From positions 1-36,590 of the forward strand of contig CALMMC010000080.1 in assembly GCA_937868205.1 (NCBI GenBank): DNA of 36,590 nt. Direction: 5' to 3'. Numbering within the stretch: position 1 is the stretch's first letter; every line of letters begins with the position of its first letter. Under the pieces are notes generated by a model. It did no database searches and had not been told where the DNA came from. It saw only the letters and a program-made list of their open reading frames with translations. A program made the translations under genes and the position numbers. This DNA comes from JAAZPG01 sp012797375 (lineage in GTDB: Bacteria > Acidobacteriota > Aminicenantia > Aminicenantales > UBA4085). This document shows positions 8,751-16,793 of this stretch, in pieces.

Positions 8751-11069
8751 CTAATCACCGGCCGGATTTTTTTTCGCCGAGTTCAGCATGTAGCTTTTCA
8801 CGTCGACCAGGATCTCCCGGGGTTTGCTGCCTTCCGACGGCCCGAGAATGCCCTCCTGCTCCATCTGGTCGATCAGGCGGGAGGCCCGGGCATAGCCGAG
8901 CTTGAGCCTCCGCTGGAGATAAGAAGCCGAGGCCTGTCCGGTGTGGAGAATCAGCTTGACCGCCTCCTCGAACATTTCGTCCTTTTCGTCCGATTCGCCC
9001 CAAGGCATCTCCCCGGTGCGCTGGAGGACGTCGACGATGCGCTCGTCGTAGTCCGGCGTCCCCTGCTTTTTCACGAAGTTGACCAGCCGGCGGACTTCCG
9101 GAATCGAGACATAGGAGCAGTGGAGGCGGACGAGCCGGGGATAATTCGGGGGGATGAAAAGCATGTCGCCCATCCCCAGGAGCTTTTCCGCCCCGTTTTC
9201 GTCCAGGATGACCCGGGAGTCGATCTTGCTGGGGACGCGGAAAGCGATCCGGCTGGGGAAGTTGTTCTTGATCGTCCCGGTGATGATGTCGGTCGAGGGA
9301 CGCTGGGTGGCCAGGACCAGGTGGATGCCGACCGCCCGGGCCAACTGGGCCAGCCGGCCGATGGCGAAGTCGACGTCCTGACCGCTGACCATGATGAGAT
9401 CGGCCAGCTCGTCGATGATGATGACGATGTAGGGCATGGGCCGGAGCTTCCGCCGCTCCTCCTCGGTCAACTTGCCTCTTTTTTCCCGGAGCTGGTCGGC
9501 GATGTGATGGTTGTACTGGTCGATGTTGCGGACCTTGGCCTGCTGCATCAGGTAATAGCGCTCCTCCATCTTTTTGACCGTGTCCATCAGGATGGCCGCG
9601 GCTTTCTTGGCGTCGTTGATGACCGGGCTGAGAAGATGGGGGATTCCGTCATAAAGGGAAAACTCCAGCCGCTTGGGATCGATGAGCAGGAGCTTGACCT
9701 CCTCGGGCGAGGCCTTATAGAGGATGCTGGCGATCAAGGCGTTGAGACAAACGCTTTTCCCGGTTCCGGTCGCCCCGGCGACCAGCAGGTGCGGCATGAC
9801 TCCGAGGTCCGTCACGTAGACTTCATCATGGACGGTCTTGCCCAAGGCAAGGGTCAGCTTGGACGGCGATTTGATGAACGCTTCCGACTCGAGGATATCG
9901 CGGAGCTTGATGATCTCCCGCTTGTTGTTGGGGATTTCCACGCCCAGGGAGGACTTGCCCGGAATCCGCTGGATGCGGACGGATTCGGCCCCGAGGGCCA
10001 GGGCCAGGTCGTCGGAGAGATTCGTGACCTGGTTGATCTTGATTCCCGGCTTCGGAGAGTACTCGTAGGTCGTGATGACCGGGCCGGGATGGTATTCCCG
10101 CACTTCGCCCTCGACCTTGAACTCGGCCAGCTTCTCCTCGATCAGGCTTCGTTTTTCCTGAAGCTCCTTTCTGTCGATCTGCTCGGTCGGAGCGCCGGGA
10201 TCCAGGAGCGTCAGCGGCGGGAGGGTGTAGTCGGGCCGGTCGTCGAACTGGGGGAACGCATACTGCTCGGGCCGGGCGACGGGAGGAAGCGGCGGTTTGA
10301 TCGCCGCCTTGCGCAGCTCGCGCCGCGGAGGAGGAGACGGCTCGCGGCGCTCCGCCCGGGCCGGAGCCGGGGCGGCGGCCGGCTCCGCTTTGGCCCGGGC
10401 CGAAGCCTTCTTTTCCCGGGCCGGCTTTTCCGGCTTGGGGCGGCGGGGGATGCGGATCTTTACTCCGGCGACGGTGAACCGGGTCATCCGGCCGACGCCC
10501 AGAAACAATTTCTTGAAGGAAAAACCGCCGACGGCGACGGCGAAAAGCGAAGCCGCCGCCAGGAGGAAGATCAAAGTTCCGGGACTGCCGAAAAAACCGT
10601 GGAGGAAGGAGACCAGAAGCTGGCCGAGAACGCCGCCGACCGGGATTTTCTTTCCGCCCCAAGCGATGTTTTGAAAGAAAAGATCCAAAAGGGGACAGAG
10701 GATGAGAAGCAGGAGAATAAACTGCCCGGCTTTGCCGAAGATGATTCTCCGGTTGCCGTGAAGAATGGCCCGGATGCCCAGGTATCCGGCGGCCAAGGGG
10801 AGGAGCCAGGCGGCCAGGCCGAGGGCGGCATATGCCGTTTCGGCCGTCTCCGCCCCGATCCTTCCCCCCCAGTTGTCGATGCGGGCGTTCCCGGGCGCGG
10901 CGCTGGCCCAAGACGGGTCGAGGGAATTATAGCTGATCAGGGCGGCCAGGGAAAAAAGAGCGGCGAAGACGAGCAATATGCCGACGGCCTCGGAAAGGGG
11001 AAACCGCCGCCGGGGGGCCGCTTTTGACGCGGTTTGAGTGTTCGTCTTCCGCCGCCTCGCCTTACTCAT
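8751..11069 (-). CDS. ftsK: FtsK/SpoIIIE DNA translocase
   Basis: The 772-residue protein has an N-terminal membrane domain with about four helices (residues 28-185), a short Pro/Ala/Lys/Arg-rich linker (about 200-280), and a RecA-type motor with Walker A GATGTGKS near 432-439 and Walker B VIIIDELADL near 552-561. It ends in a winged-helix gamma domain (about 705-770, with LKLGYARASRLIDQMEQEGI) that reads chromosome polarity sequences. FtsK pumps DNA through the division septum and helps resolve chromosome dimers. The linker is much shorter than in E. coli and comparable to SpoIIIE-type proteins. An extended -10 promoter precedes the gene, so it need not depend on the upstream GT39 gene. Confidence 0.95.
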   Translation of the reverse strand: MSKARRRKTNTQTASKAAPRRRFPLSEAVGILLVFAALFSLAALISYNSLDPSWASAAPGNARIDNWGGRIGAETAETAYAALGLAAWLLPLAAGYLGIRAILHGNRRIIFGKAGQFILLLLILCPLLDLFFQNIAWGGKKIPVGGVLGQLLVSFLHGFFGSPGTLIFLLAAASLFAVAVGGFSFKKLFLGVGRMTRFTVAGVKIRIPRRPKPEKPAREKKASARAKAEPAAAPAPARAERREPSPPPRRELRKAAIKPPLPPVARPEQYAFPQFDDRPDYTLPPLTLLDPGAPTEQIDRKELQEKRSLIEEKLAEFKVEGEVREYHPGPVITTYEYSPKPGIKINQVTNLSDDLALALGAESVRIQRIPGKSSLGVEIPNNKREIIKLRDILESEAFIKSPSKLTLALGKTVHDEVYVTDLGVMPHLLVAGATGTGKSVCLNALIASILYKASPEEVKLLLIDPKRLEFSLYDGIPHLLSPVINDAKKAAAILMDTVKKMEERYYLMQQAKVRNIDQYNHHIADQLREKRGKLTEEERRKLRPMPYIVIIIDELADLIMVSGQDVDFAIGRLAQLARAVGIHLVLATQRPSTDIITGTIKNNFPSRIAFRVPSKIDSRVILDENGAEKLLGMGDMLFIPPNYPRLVRLHCSYVSIPEVRRLVNFVKKQGTPDYDERIVDVLQRTGEMPWGESDEKDEMFEEAVKLILHTGQASASYLQRRLKLGYARASRLIDQMEQEGILGPSEGSKPREILVDVKSYMLNSAKKNPAGD

Positions 11070-11081
11070 GCTCCTGCCGGA

Positions 11082-11090
11082 ATTATATCA
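11082..11090 (-). promoter_or_regulatory. Extended -10 promoter of ftsK overlapping the upstream stop codon
   Basis: On the minus strand the sequence TGATATAAT is a perfect TATAAT (11082-11087) with the TGn extension. The TGA of the extension is also the stop codon of the upstream GT39 gene. No -35 element is visible. The ftsK ATG follows 12 nt after the -10, with AGGAG almost touching it, so the leader would be about 5 nt. Confidence 0.55.
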
Positions 11091-13487
11091 TATTTGGGAT
11101 TCCGGCCCGGGGGGGCCGGGGAGCGTCGGCAGCTCGAGGCGGTACGGACCGGTCGGGATATCGGAGTTCGGCCGGGCGGCTCCGTCTTCATGGCCGATGA
11201 ACAGCCGGAAACGGGGAGGGAGGCCGGGAAGAAGAATCGAGGTCTCGGCCGGTCCCCGCCCGTCGGAGCCGAACGCGCCGAGGCGGCCGGAGAAAACCGT
11301 GATTTTCTTCGCTTCGCTTCCCTCCGCGTCGGTGAAGAGGACATAAGGATGATCGATCCGGCCGTTGCCGTATCGAAGGGCCGGACCGAAAACGCGACTC
11401 CGGACGAAAACCCCGTCCTCCCTGAAGACGGCCGCGACGGTCTGGAAATGATAGCCCCCGGGGCCGGGGACGGCCGCGAACCAGACTCGTCCGGACCAAC
11501 GCCCGGCTTTCCGCCCCGCCGCGTCCATCACCCCCGGCAAGCGGTATTCCTTGCGCAGGGATTCCTCGGACGTATAGGACGTCGTCCGCGGAGCCGGAAG
11601 ATATTCGTACCCGAAGTCGATGACCGCCCCCTCGGGAATGTCGGCGACGGTTTCCGACGCTTCGGCGGCCCACGGCTCGGCCGAGGGAAGCCGGCCGGGG
11701 CGGAGGATGAGGCGGGCCAATTCCCGGCCGCCGGAGTCCGAGATTTTCACGTAGGGATTCGAGACGTCCTCCTTGACGCCCAGGCCGCCTCCGGCCGAAA
11801 CCGCGCTCCGGATCTCCCAGGAACCCGACGGCGCGCGGCTTAGCGAAACGTCCTGGACATAGGTCCGAAAATTGACCGGGAAGCCCTGGGCGGGAGCCCG
11901 GCTGAGCTTGTAGATTTCAAGTTTCGGCATGTGGATTTCAAACAAGGGCTCCTTGAATCCAGGCTCGATCGTCTTCACCAGGGTGCCCTCCCGGGCCAAC
12001 TCCTCGTAAACCGCGGCTTCCCTGGGGAAGTCCTGGGGGAACCGGGTGAAGCGTCCGGCCATCATATCGCTGACGACGGCGTATTCAATCCCCTTGAAGG
12101 AAAGGAATTCCAGGTCCGTCCGGCTGAAAGTATGGTTATAATAGACGGTGTAGTCCTGCCGGGAAATCGGGGGGCCGTAGGATTCAAGGGCGATCCCGGT
12201 GCCCTTGGGAAGGTTGTATTCGATCCATTGCTTGGCCCGCGTCCGGGAATCGAGCCCGGCCAGGGCCGAGTCCAGCTTTCCGAGACGGACAGCCGAAGGG
12301 GCGATGATCGCCGCGACCAAGATCCACGAGACGGCGGCAAAAACGGTCCGCCGTTTCCCGTTCGCGCTCCCGGGGACGAATTTTTTCCGACTCCGGTCCA
12401 GAAGCCAAGCCAGGAAGACTCCCCCGATCAGGCAGAAAAACGGAGCCAGGGGCATCAGGTATCGCGTCGCCCGCGCCCCCCAGAGCGAGATCAGGGCGAA
12501 CTGGACCAAAGGATAGGATAGCAGGATCACGTCCCTCTTTTGACGGCGGAACAAGCCGAGGAGGAATCCGCCGAGGACGAGGAATTGAGAGACGATCCCC
12601 ACATTCTCGATGAATCCATGGCGCAGGTAGAAAAGAAGGGCGGAATGCGCGGTGGAATCCCCGAAATGCCCCTCCTCGGTCAGATGGCGGCTCTGCCACC
12701 GAAAATCCTTGAAAAACTTCGGGAAATCGAGAACGACATAAGGGCTGCCGAGGATGAACACAACCAGAAAAATAAGACCGGCGCCGATCAAGCGCGGGCT
12801 GAGGATGTATTCCCAGGCGGGCCGCTTGGCTTCGCGGATACGATACACGTGAGCGGCGAACAAGGGAATGAACAGGAGCACCCCCCCGTATTTGGTGGTC
12901 ATCGCCAGGCCGGCCGCCGCTCCGGCCCAAAGATAATCCCGCGTCCGCCCTTTTTCAGCGATATTCCAGATGAAGAGATAGGACAAAACGAGAAAGAAGA
13001 CCATGGGGACGTCGGGCAGCATGTCGTGCGACATGCGGGCGTGCTCCAGGCCGAAGGTGAGAAGAAGGGCGGCCAAGGCTCCGGCCCGCGGTCCGAACAT
13101 CCTTTTCCCGAGCAGATAGAGAAGAAGAACCGTCCCGGCGCCCATCAGGGCCGAGAGGAAGCGCCCGATCAAGTAGAAAACCTGGGGGAATTGGGTGAAG
13201 GTTTCCTCGAATTCGGCGATGGTCCGGACATTTCCGGCGGCTTTTTCGATTCCGTAATAAACCTTCCACATCCCGGCCAGGGCGTACATGTGAAGCGTGG
13301 GGACATGAAAGAAATGGGGATTGAGATCCCCCTCCAAGAAGCGCATCGACTTCGCTGCGAAGTAGTTTTCGTCCGCGTGGTACGTGTGGGGAAGGCCCCA
13401 GCCGATGCCCCAAAACCGGACCGCGGCGGCCAGAATGAGGAGAACAAGGAAGACCGCCGTCCCGGACGATTTCGAGGAGAAGGACAT
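11088..13487 (-). CDS. GT39/ArnT-like membrane glycosyltransferase
   Basis: The 799-residue protein is a GT-C fold enzyme. The first helix (about 10-28) is followed by the catalytic loop with HADENYF (D39, E40), then many membrane segments to about residue 400 and a long soluble C-terminal region rich in beta-strand sequence. Members of family 39 and the ArnT group move a sugar from a polyprenyl-phosphate carrier to a protein, lipid or glycan on the outer face of the inner membrane. Acceptor and sugar cannot be told from sequence. It sits between the B12 radical SAM gene (60 bp upstream, with its own promoter between) and ftsK (18 bp downstream). A second GT39 lies at 32342-34447. Confidence 0.85.
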   Translation of the reverse strand: MSFSSKSSGTAVFLVLLILAAAVRFWGIGWGLPHTYHADENYFAAKSMRFLEGDLNPHFFHVPTLHMYALAGMWKVYYGIEKAAGNVRTIAEFEETFTQFPQVFYLIGRFLSALMGAGTVLLLYLLGKRMFGPRAGALAALLLTFGLEHARMSHDMLPDVPMVFFLVLSYLFIWNIAEKGRTRDYLWAGAAAGLAMTTKYGGVLLFIPLFAAHVYRIREAKRPAWEYILSPRLIGAGLIFLVVFILGSPYVVLDFPKFFKDFRWQSRHLTEEGHFGDSTAHSALLFYLRHGFIENVGIVSQFLVLGGFLLGLFRRQKRDVILLSYPLVQFALISLWGARATRYLMPLAPFFCLIGGVFLAWLLDRSRKKFVPGSANGKRRTVFAAVSWILVAAIIAPSAVRLGKLDSALAGLDSRTRAKQWIEYNLPKGTGIALESYGPPISRQDYTVYYNHTFSRTDLEFLSFKGIEYAVVSDMMAGRFTRFPQDFPREAAVYEELAREGTLVKTIEPGFKEPLFEIHMPKLEIYKLSRAPAQGFPVNFRTYVQDVSLSRAPSGSWEIRSAVSAGGGLGVKEDVSNPYVKISDSGGRELARLILRPGRLPSAEPWAAEASETVADIPEGAVIDFGYEYLPAPRTTSYTSEESLRKEYRLPGVMDAAGRKAGRWSGRVWFAAVPGPGGYHFQTVAAVFREDGVFVRSRVFGPALRYGNGRIDHPYVLFTDAEGSEAKKITVFSGRLGAFGSDGRGPAETSILLPGLPPRFRLFIGHEDGAARPNSDIPTGPYRLELPTLPGPPGPESQI

Positions 13488-13497
13488 GATGAATCGT

Positions 13498-13527
13498 AAT
13501 ATAGCGGAAGAGTTCCGGAAACGTCAA
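13498..13527 (-). promoter_or_regulatory. Promoter of the GT39 gene, near-leaderless
   Basis: On the minus strand TTGACG (13522-13527), 18 nt, and TATATT (13498-13503) precede the ATG at 13487 by 10 nt. The expected leader is about 3-4 nt, and there is no Shine-Dalgarno. It has the same TTGACG-18-TANNNT form as the helicase promoter. Confidence 0.6.
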
Positions 13528-13547
13528 TCGCCGGGCCGGCCCGGGAT

Positions 13548-14942
13548 TCAGCGGAAAAACATGGTCCGGGCCTGATCGAGGAGATACAAAAAATCCCGGA
13601 CGCTCCGGACTGCTCTCAGCTGCTTGAGAAGGTAGGCCGGCCGGAGGTAAAAGGACCGGACGGCCTTTTGCCGCAGCCGCCAGAGTTCCTCCAGAGACAG
13701 GGAGCCCGAGCTGAAGACCGGCGGACAGGTGCTGTCGAAAAGCAGGACGTCCGGATCGATCAACCCCTTGGCGATGCTTTCCTGCCGCAAGGGGGAGCCG
13801 ACGTCCGGAGTCAAGACGGTGAACGAGGCGAAGTCCGGATCCAGCTCCTTGGCGAAGCGGATCGTCCGGCCGACTGAATCGGGCGTCTCGCCAGGCAGGC
13901 CGACGATGAAATAGGCGAGCGTCCGGATGCGGAATTTTTTACATACGGCAAATGCCCGGATCGCCTTTTCCCGGGTGATCTTCTTGTCCGTGGCCGCCAG
14001 GATTTCCTCCTGGCCGCTTTCCACGCCGATCATGACGGTATGGCAGCCGGCCTTCTTCATGGCCGCGGCCAGCTCTTCGTCCAGGGTGGTGATATGGGCG
14101 TTGCAGACCCAGGAAAAGCGGAGTCCGCGGTTTTCCATTCCGGCGCACAATTCCAAGATCCGCTTCTTCGAGACGGTGAAGGTCGGATCGTTGAACATGA
14201 TTTCCCGGACGCCGAGGTCCCGGAGGGCCTCCAACTCGTCGAGGACTCCGTCAAGGTTCCGCGACCGGTAGGCGACGGCTCCGGCCGTGCAAAACACGCA
14301 GCCGAACGGGCAGCCGATCGAGGCGATGACGAGAGCGAACGGCCGGCGCCGGGCCAGCGGACTGCGGTTGGCCCGGAGGTTGAAAAGATCGTGGCGGGGA
14401 ACGGGGAGAGTGAAAACGGGAGCCGGACGCGCCGGGGCCGGGACGGACAGACCGTCCGCCCTCCGGACGGCCAGGGCGGAGTAATCCCGCTTCCTCCCGC
14501 AAACGTAGTCGACGATTTCCGGGGTGCCCGTATCCAAGATCGCTGCGTCGACGTGGGGAGCGGCGGCCAGGAACCGTTCCGCCTCGAAGAGGAAGATGGA
14601 ACCCGTGGCGACGAGGCGGGCCCCGGTTTCCTCCTTGACCCGGGCGGTGAAGGCGAAATCGTTTTTCCACGTCGCCGTCCCGCTCGTGAAGATAACCACG
14701 TCCGGAGCAAAACGCCGGATGCGTTCGAGACAAGCCTCTTCGGAGAGGCGGTCGGCCACCGCGTCAATCACCTCGAGCCGGGTTTCCCGCAGGACGCCGG
14801 AAAGGATGATGAGATCGCTAGGCGGCCAATAATAATCCGCCTTGGACGAGTAACTGCAGTACAAGTCATGGATGTAGATCTTATCGCCCGGGCAATGGAG
14901 AAGGAGGACCTTGGGAACCGCGGCGGAAGCATTCATGATCAT
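13548..14942 (-). CDS. B12-binding-domain radical SAM protein
   Basis: The 464-residue protein has an N-terminal Rossmann-like region (about 10-150) of the cobalamin-binding type without a canonical DxHxxG motif. Then comes a radical SAM core with CPFGCVFC (C211, C215, C218) binding the 4Fe-4S cluster. GVESGQEEIL and the FIVGLPGET segment are usual in the BchE/MiaB-like branch. Such enzymes methylate or rearrange unactivated carbons in lipids, cofactors and natural products; the substrate here is unknown. I chose the ATG at 14942 because GGAGAG lies 8 nt before it; a second ATG at 14936 is possible. It is the last gene of the GDSL-AMIN barrel-OMP operon, 25 bp after the OMP gene, which suggests an envelope substrate. 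Confidence 0.85.
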   Translation of the reverse strand: MIMNASAAVPKVLLLHCPGDKIYIHDLYCSYSSKADYYWPPSDLIILSGVLRETRLEVIDAVADRLSEEACLERIRRFAPDVVIFTSGTATWKNDFAFTARVKEETGARLVATGSIFLFEAERFLAAAPHVDAAILDTGTPEIVDYVCGRKRDYSALAVRRADGLSVPAPARPAPVFTLPVPRHDLFNLRANRSPLARRRPFALVIASIGCPFGCVFCTAGAVAYRSRNLDGVLDELEALRDLGVREIMFNDPTFTVSKKRILELCAGMENRGLRFSWVCNAHITTLDEELAAAMKKAGCHTVMIGVESGQEEILAATDKKITREKAIRAFAVCKKFRIRTLAYFIVGLPGETPDSVGRTIRFAKELDPDFASFTVLTPDVGSPLRQESIAKGLIDPDVLLFDSTCPPVFSSGSLSLEELWRLRQKAVRSFYLRPAYLLKQLRAVRSVRDFLYLLDQARTMFFR

Positions 14943-14967
14943 TCTTCGGTCTCTCCAGTTCCTCTGG

Positions 14968-15576
14968 CTAAAAGGCGATTGCCAGCCCGGCGCCGTATTC
15001 CCATCCGCCCAGGTCGATGGTCCGGCTTCCGGCCGAGGCCTTGACCATCGTGTACTTGATCTTAGCGAAAGGGAGGATGGGGATCGTCTCTCCGAATTGG
15101 AAGTAGACACCGGCGGCGGCATGCCAGCCCTTGGCGTGATCGACGACGGTCCCGATGGGGTTGTTTTCAAAATAGAAGTAATAATCGAGGCCGAGGCCGG
15201 CGAACGGAATCAGGAAAGACACCGGATAGGAGGCCCGGAGCCCGAGAGACACCGGGATGAGGACAAACGACGTCTTTTCCTTGCTGTGGGACAGGGAACC
15301 GTTTTTTGACAATACCTTGACGTCGAGCGAAAAACCTAGGCGGGGGATCAGGTTGGCCGTCAGCCCGAGACCGGTGATCGACCCGCCCGGCCGGTAAATC
15401 GTGTTGAAGAGCGGGTCGGCGATGTTGTACCGGCCGAGGGAAAATTCGACCGTCCCCTGCCAGGCGGCACCGTCCGCGGCCTCGGCCGAGGAAAAGCCGC
15501 AAAGGAGCGCCAGGATTGAGACCGCGGCCGCAATCCGTCCGGCCGCCCGCCGCTTCCACGCGCCGCCGAAAGGCAT
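14968..15576 (-). CDS. Small predicted outer-membrane beta-barrel protein
   Basis: The 202-residue product has an Arg-rich start and a hydrophobic signal peptide (about residues 14-33, ending AEAAD). The rest shows alternating polar and hydrophobic strands with many glycines and aromatic residues, and it ends in Phe (AGLAIAF), as expected for export through the BAM complex. I do not recognise a precise family; it resembles the broad OmpW/porin-like barrels of about eight strands. A strong Shine-Dalgarno, AAGGAGG, lies 5 nt before the ATG. It is 26 bp after the AMIN-barrel gene and 25 bp before the radical SAM gene, so co-expression is likely. Confidence 0.7.
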   Translation of the reverse strand: MPFGGAWKRRAAGRIAAAVSILALLCGFSSAEAADGAAWQGTVEFSLGRYNIADPLFNTIYRPGGSITGLGLTANLIPRLGFSLDVKVLSKNGSLSHSKEKTSFVLIPVSLGLRASYPVSFLIPFAGLGLDYYFYFENNPIGTVVDHAKGWHAAAGVYFQFGETIPILPFAKIKYTMVKASAGSRTIDLGGWEYGAGLAIAF

Positions 15577-15588
15577 GCCGTCCTCCTT

Positions 15589-15602
15589 CGCCCGAAGGGG
15601 CG
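15589..15602 (-). other. Small hairpin between the AMIN-barrel and OMP genes
   Basis: CGCCC and GGGCG form a 5-bp stem with a 4-nt loop, right after the upstream stop codon and just before the AAGGAGG of the next gene. It lacks a T-run, so it may tune mRNA stability or translation and is unlikely to be a full terminator. Confidence 0.3.
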
Positions 15603-16772
15603 TCAGAAGTTGTACTGGATCCCCAAGACGGGCTGGAAGTGGAGCAGGTTGATCCGCTGGTTAAGGTTGACGTTCTTGGGGTTCAGGTAATTCAACCGCA
15701 AATCGAAGAGGATGCTCAGCGATTCGGTCGGCCGGTACTCCAGACCGAGAAGGCCGCCGAACAGGAATTCGGTGAACTTTTCCTCGACGAACGTGAGGTC
15801 GGAGACGACGATATCGGCCGAGGTGAAGGGAGAGCGCTCGGTGAAATTGAAATCGTTCAGGCTGCTCGTTTTCCCCATGGTCAGGCCGATCATCGGGCCG
15901 GCCGAAAGGCCGATCGTATCCGTTTCCAGGAGGGAGAAGAGAGCGAAGGCCGAAAAGCTCCAGGAGGGATACTTCATGTCGTCGGCCTGGAAGCTCACCG
16001 TCCGGTTGGAGTCGGCGAGAAACGGATGGGGGAGGGAAGCCGTGAACGCTCCCGGTTCCTTGATCGACCAGGCCGTCACACCGAGGCCGAGCTTGATGCG
16101 GTTCAGGTATTTTCCGAACTGCAGCTCGAAGACGGGACGCGCGCTGAAGGAATAAGCCTCGTCCAGGGTACCGGTTTCACCGTACAGGTCGAAATTTTTG
16201 TCCACGGCCATGTCCCCGCCCAGGAACAGGGACAATCCGGTCCGGGCGGCCACGAAAAAGTTAGAACGGCCGGGGATCTCCGGTTCGGCCGGCGCGGCCG
16301 CAGGCGCCGTCGGCTTCACGCCGGGCTTCGCTTCCGCTTCCCGGACGGGCGCCTCGAGAGGCGGAACCTCTCCCTCGTACCAGAATGAGATCTTCAGCCC
16401 TTCGACATTCTGGACGATCGTATAGGCCGGAACGTTTTGACTCAGGTCGAAGACGACCCGGACCGTTTCCGGCGTGAACTGCCCGGTCCGGACATCGAGG
16501 ACGCCGATGTCGTCGATCTGGGTGTAGGATGGGACCTGGATCCGGGGCATCGGCGTCAGGTCCACAACCAAACGGGGAGGGGCGGGCAGAAAGGACGCCT
16601 CGACCGTGTAGGCCCCTTCGATCTTGAGTTGGACGGAGAGCTTGTCGCCGTCCTTGGAAAGGCTCATTTCCTTGAGAGCCGCGGCCGGCGTTTGGCTCAG
16701 CAAGGCCCGCGAGGCCCACAACAGCATTCCGGCGAGAAGCAGCGAGCGGGGAGCACGACGGTGGATCATCAT
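15603..16772 (-). CDS. AMIN-domain protein fused to a predicted outer-membrane barrel
   Basis: After a signal peptide (about 1-30), residues about 33-132 look like an AMIN domain, with the LVVDLTP and VRVVFDLSQNVPAYTI strands and a hydrophobic heptad-free beta pattern. AMIN domains in AmiC and PilQ bind peptidoglycan or localise proteins to it. A Pro/Ala/Glu-rich linker (about 134-165) leads to a C-terminal region (about 170-389) of repeated amphipathic strands ending QYNF, typical of a barrel. The join of AMIN and barrel suggests an outer-membrane protein that touches the cell wall. GGAGG lies 8 nt before the ATG at 16772; a GTG at 16775 is also in frame. It is 21 bp downstream of the GDSL gene. 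Confidence 0.72.
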   Translation of the reverse strand: MMIHRRAPRSLLLAGMLLWASRALLSQTPAAALKEMSLSKDGDKLSVQLKIEGAYTVEASFLPAPPRLVVDLTPMPRIQVPSYTQIDDIGVLDVRTGQFTPETVRVVFDLSQNVPAYTIVQNVEGLKISFWYEGEVPPLEAPVREAEAKPGVKPTAPAAAPAEPEIPGRSNFFVAARTGLSLFLGGDMAVDKNFDLYGETGTLDEAYSFSARPVFELQFGKYLNRIKLGLGVTAWSIKEPGAFTASLPHPFLADSNRTVSFQADDMKYPSWSFSAFALFSLLETDTIGLSAGPMIGLTMGKTSSLNDFNFTERSPFTSADIVVSDLTFVEEKFTEFLFGGLLGLEYRPTESLSILFDLRLNYLNPKNVNLNQRINLLHFQPVLGIQYNF

Positions 16773-16793
16773 CACATGTTCCTCCAGTGTTGA

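Noticed and set aside
8280..11027. Long plus-strand frame opposite ftsK and the sigma factor
   Set aside because: Same shadow effect; no motif, no ribosome site, and ftsK is certain.
14943..15170. N-terminal extension of the B12 radical SAM gene
   Set aside because: It overlaps the OMP gene, has Ser/Pro/Arg-rich shadow composition, and the ATG at 14942 has GGAGAG at 8 nt.
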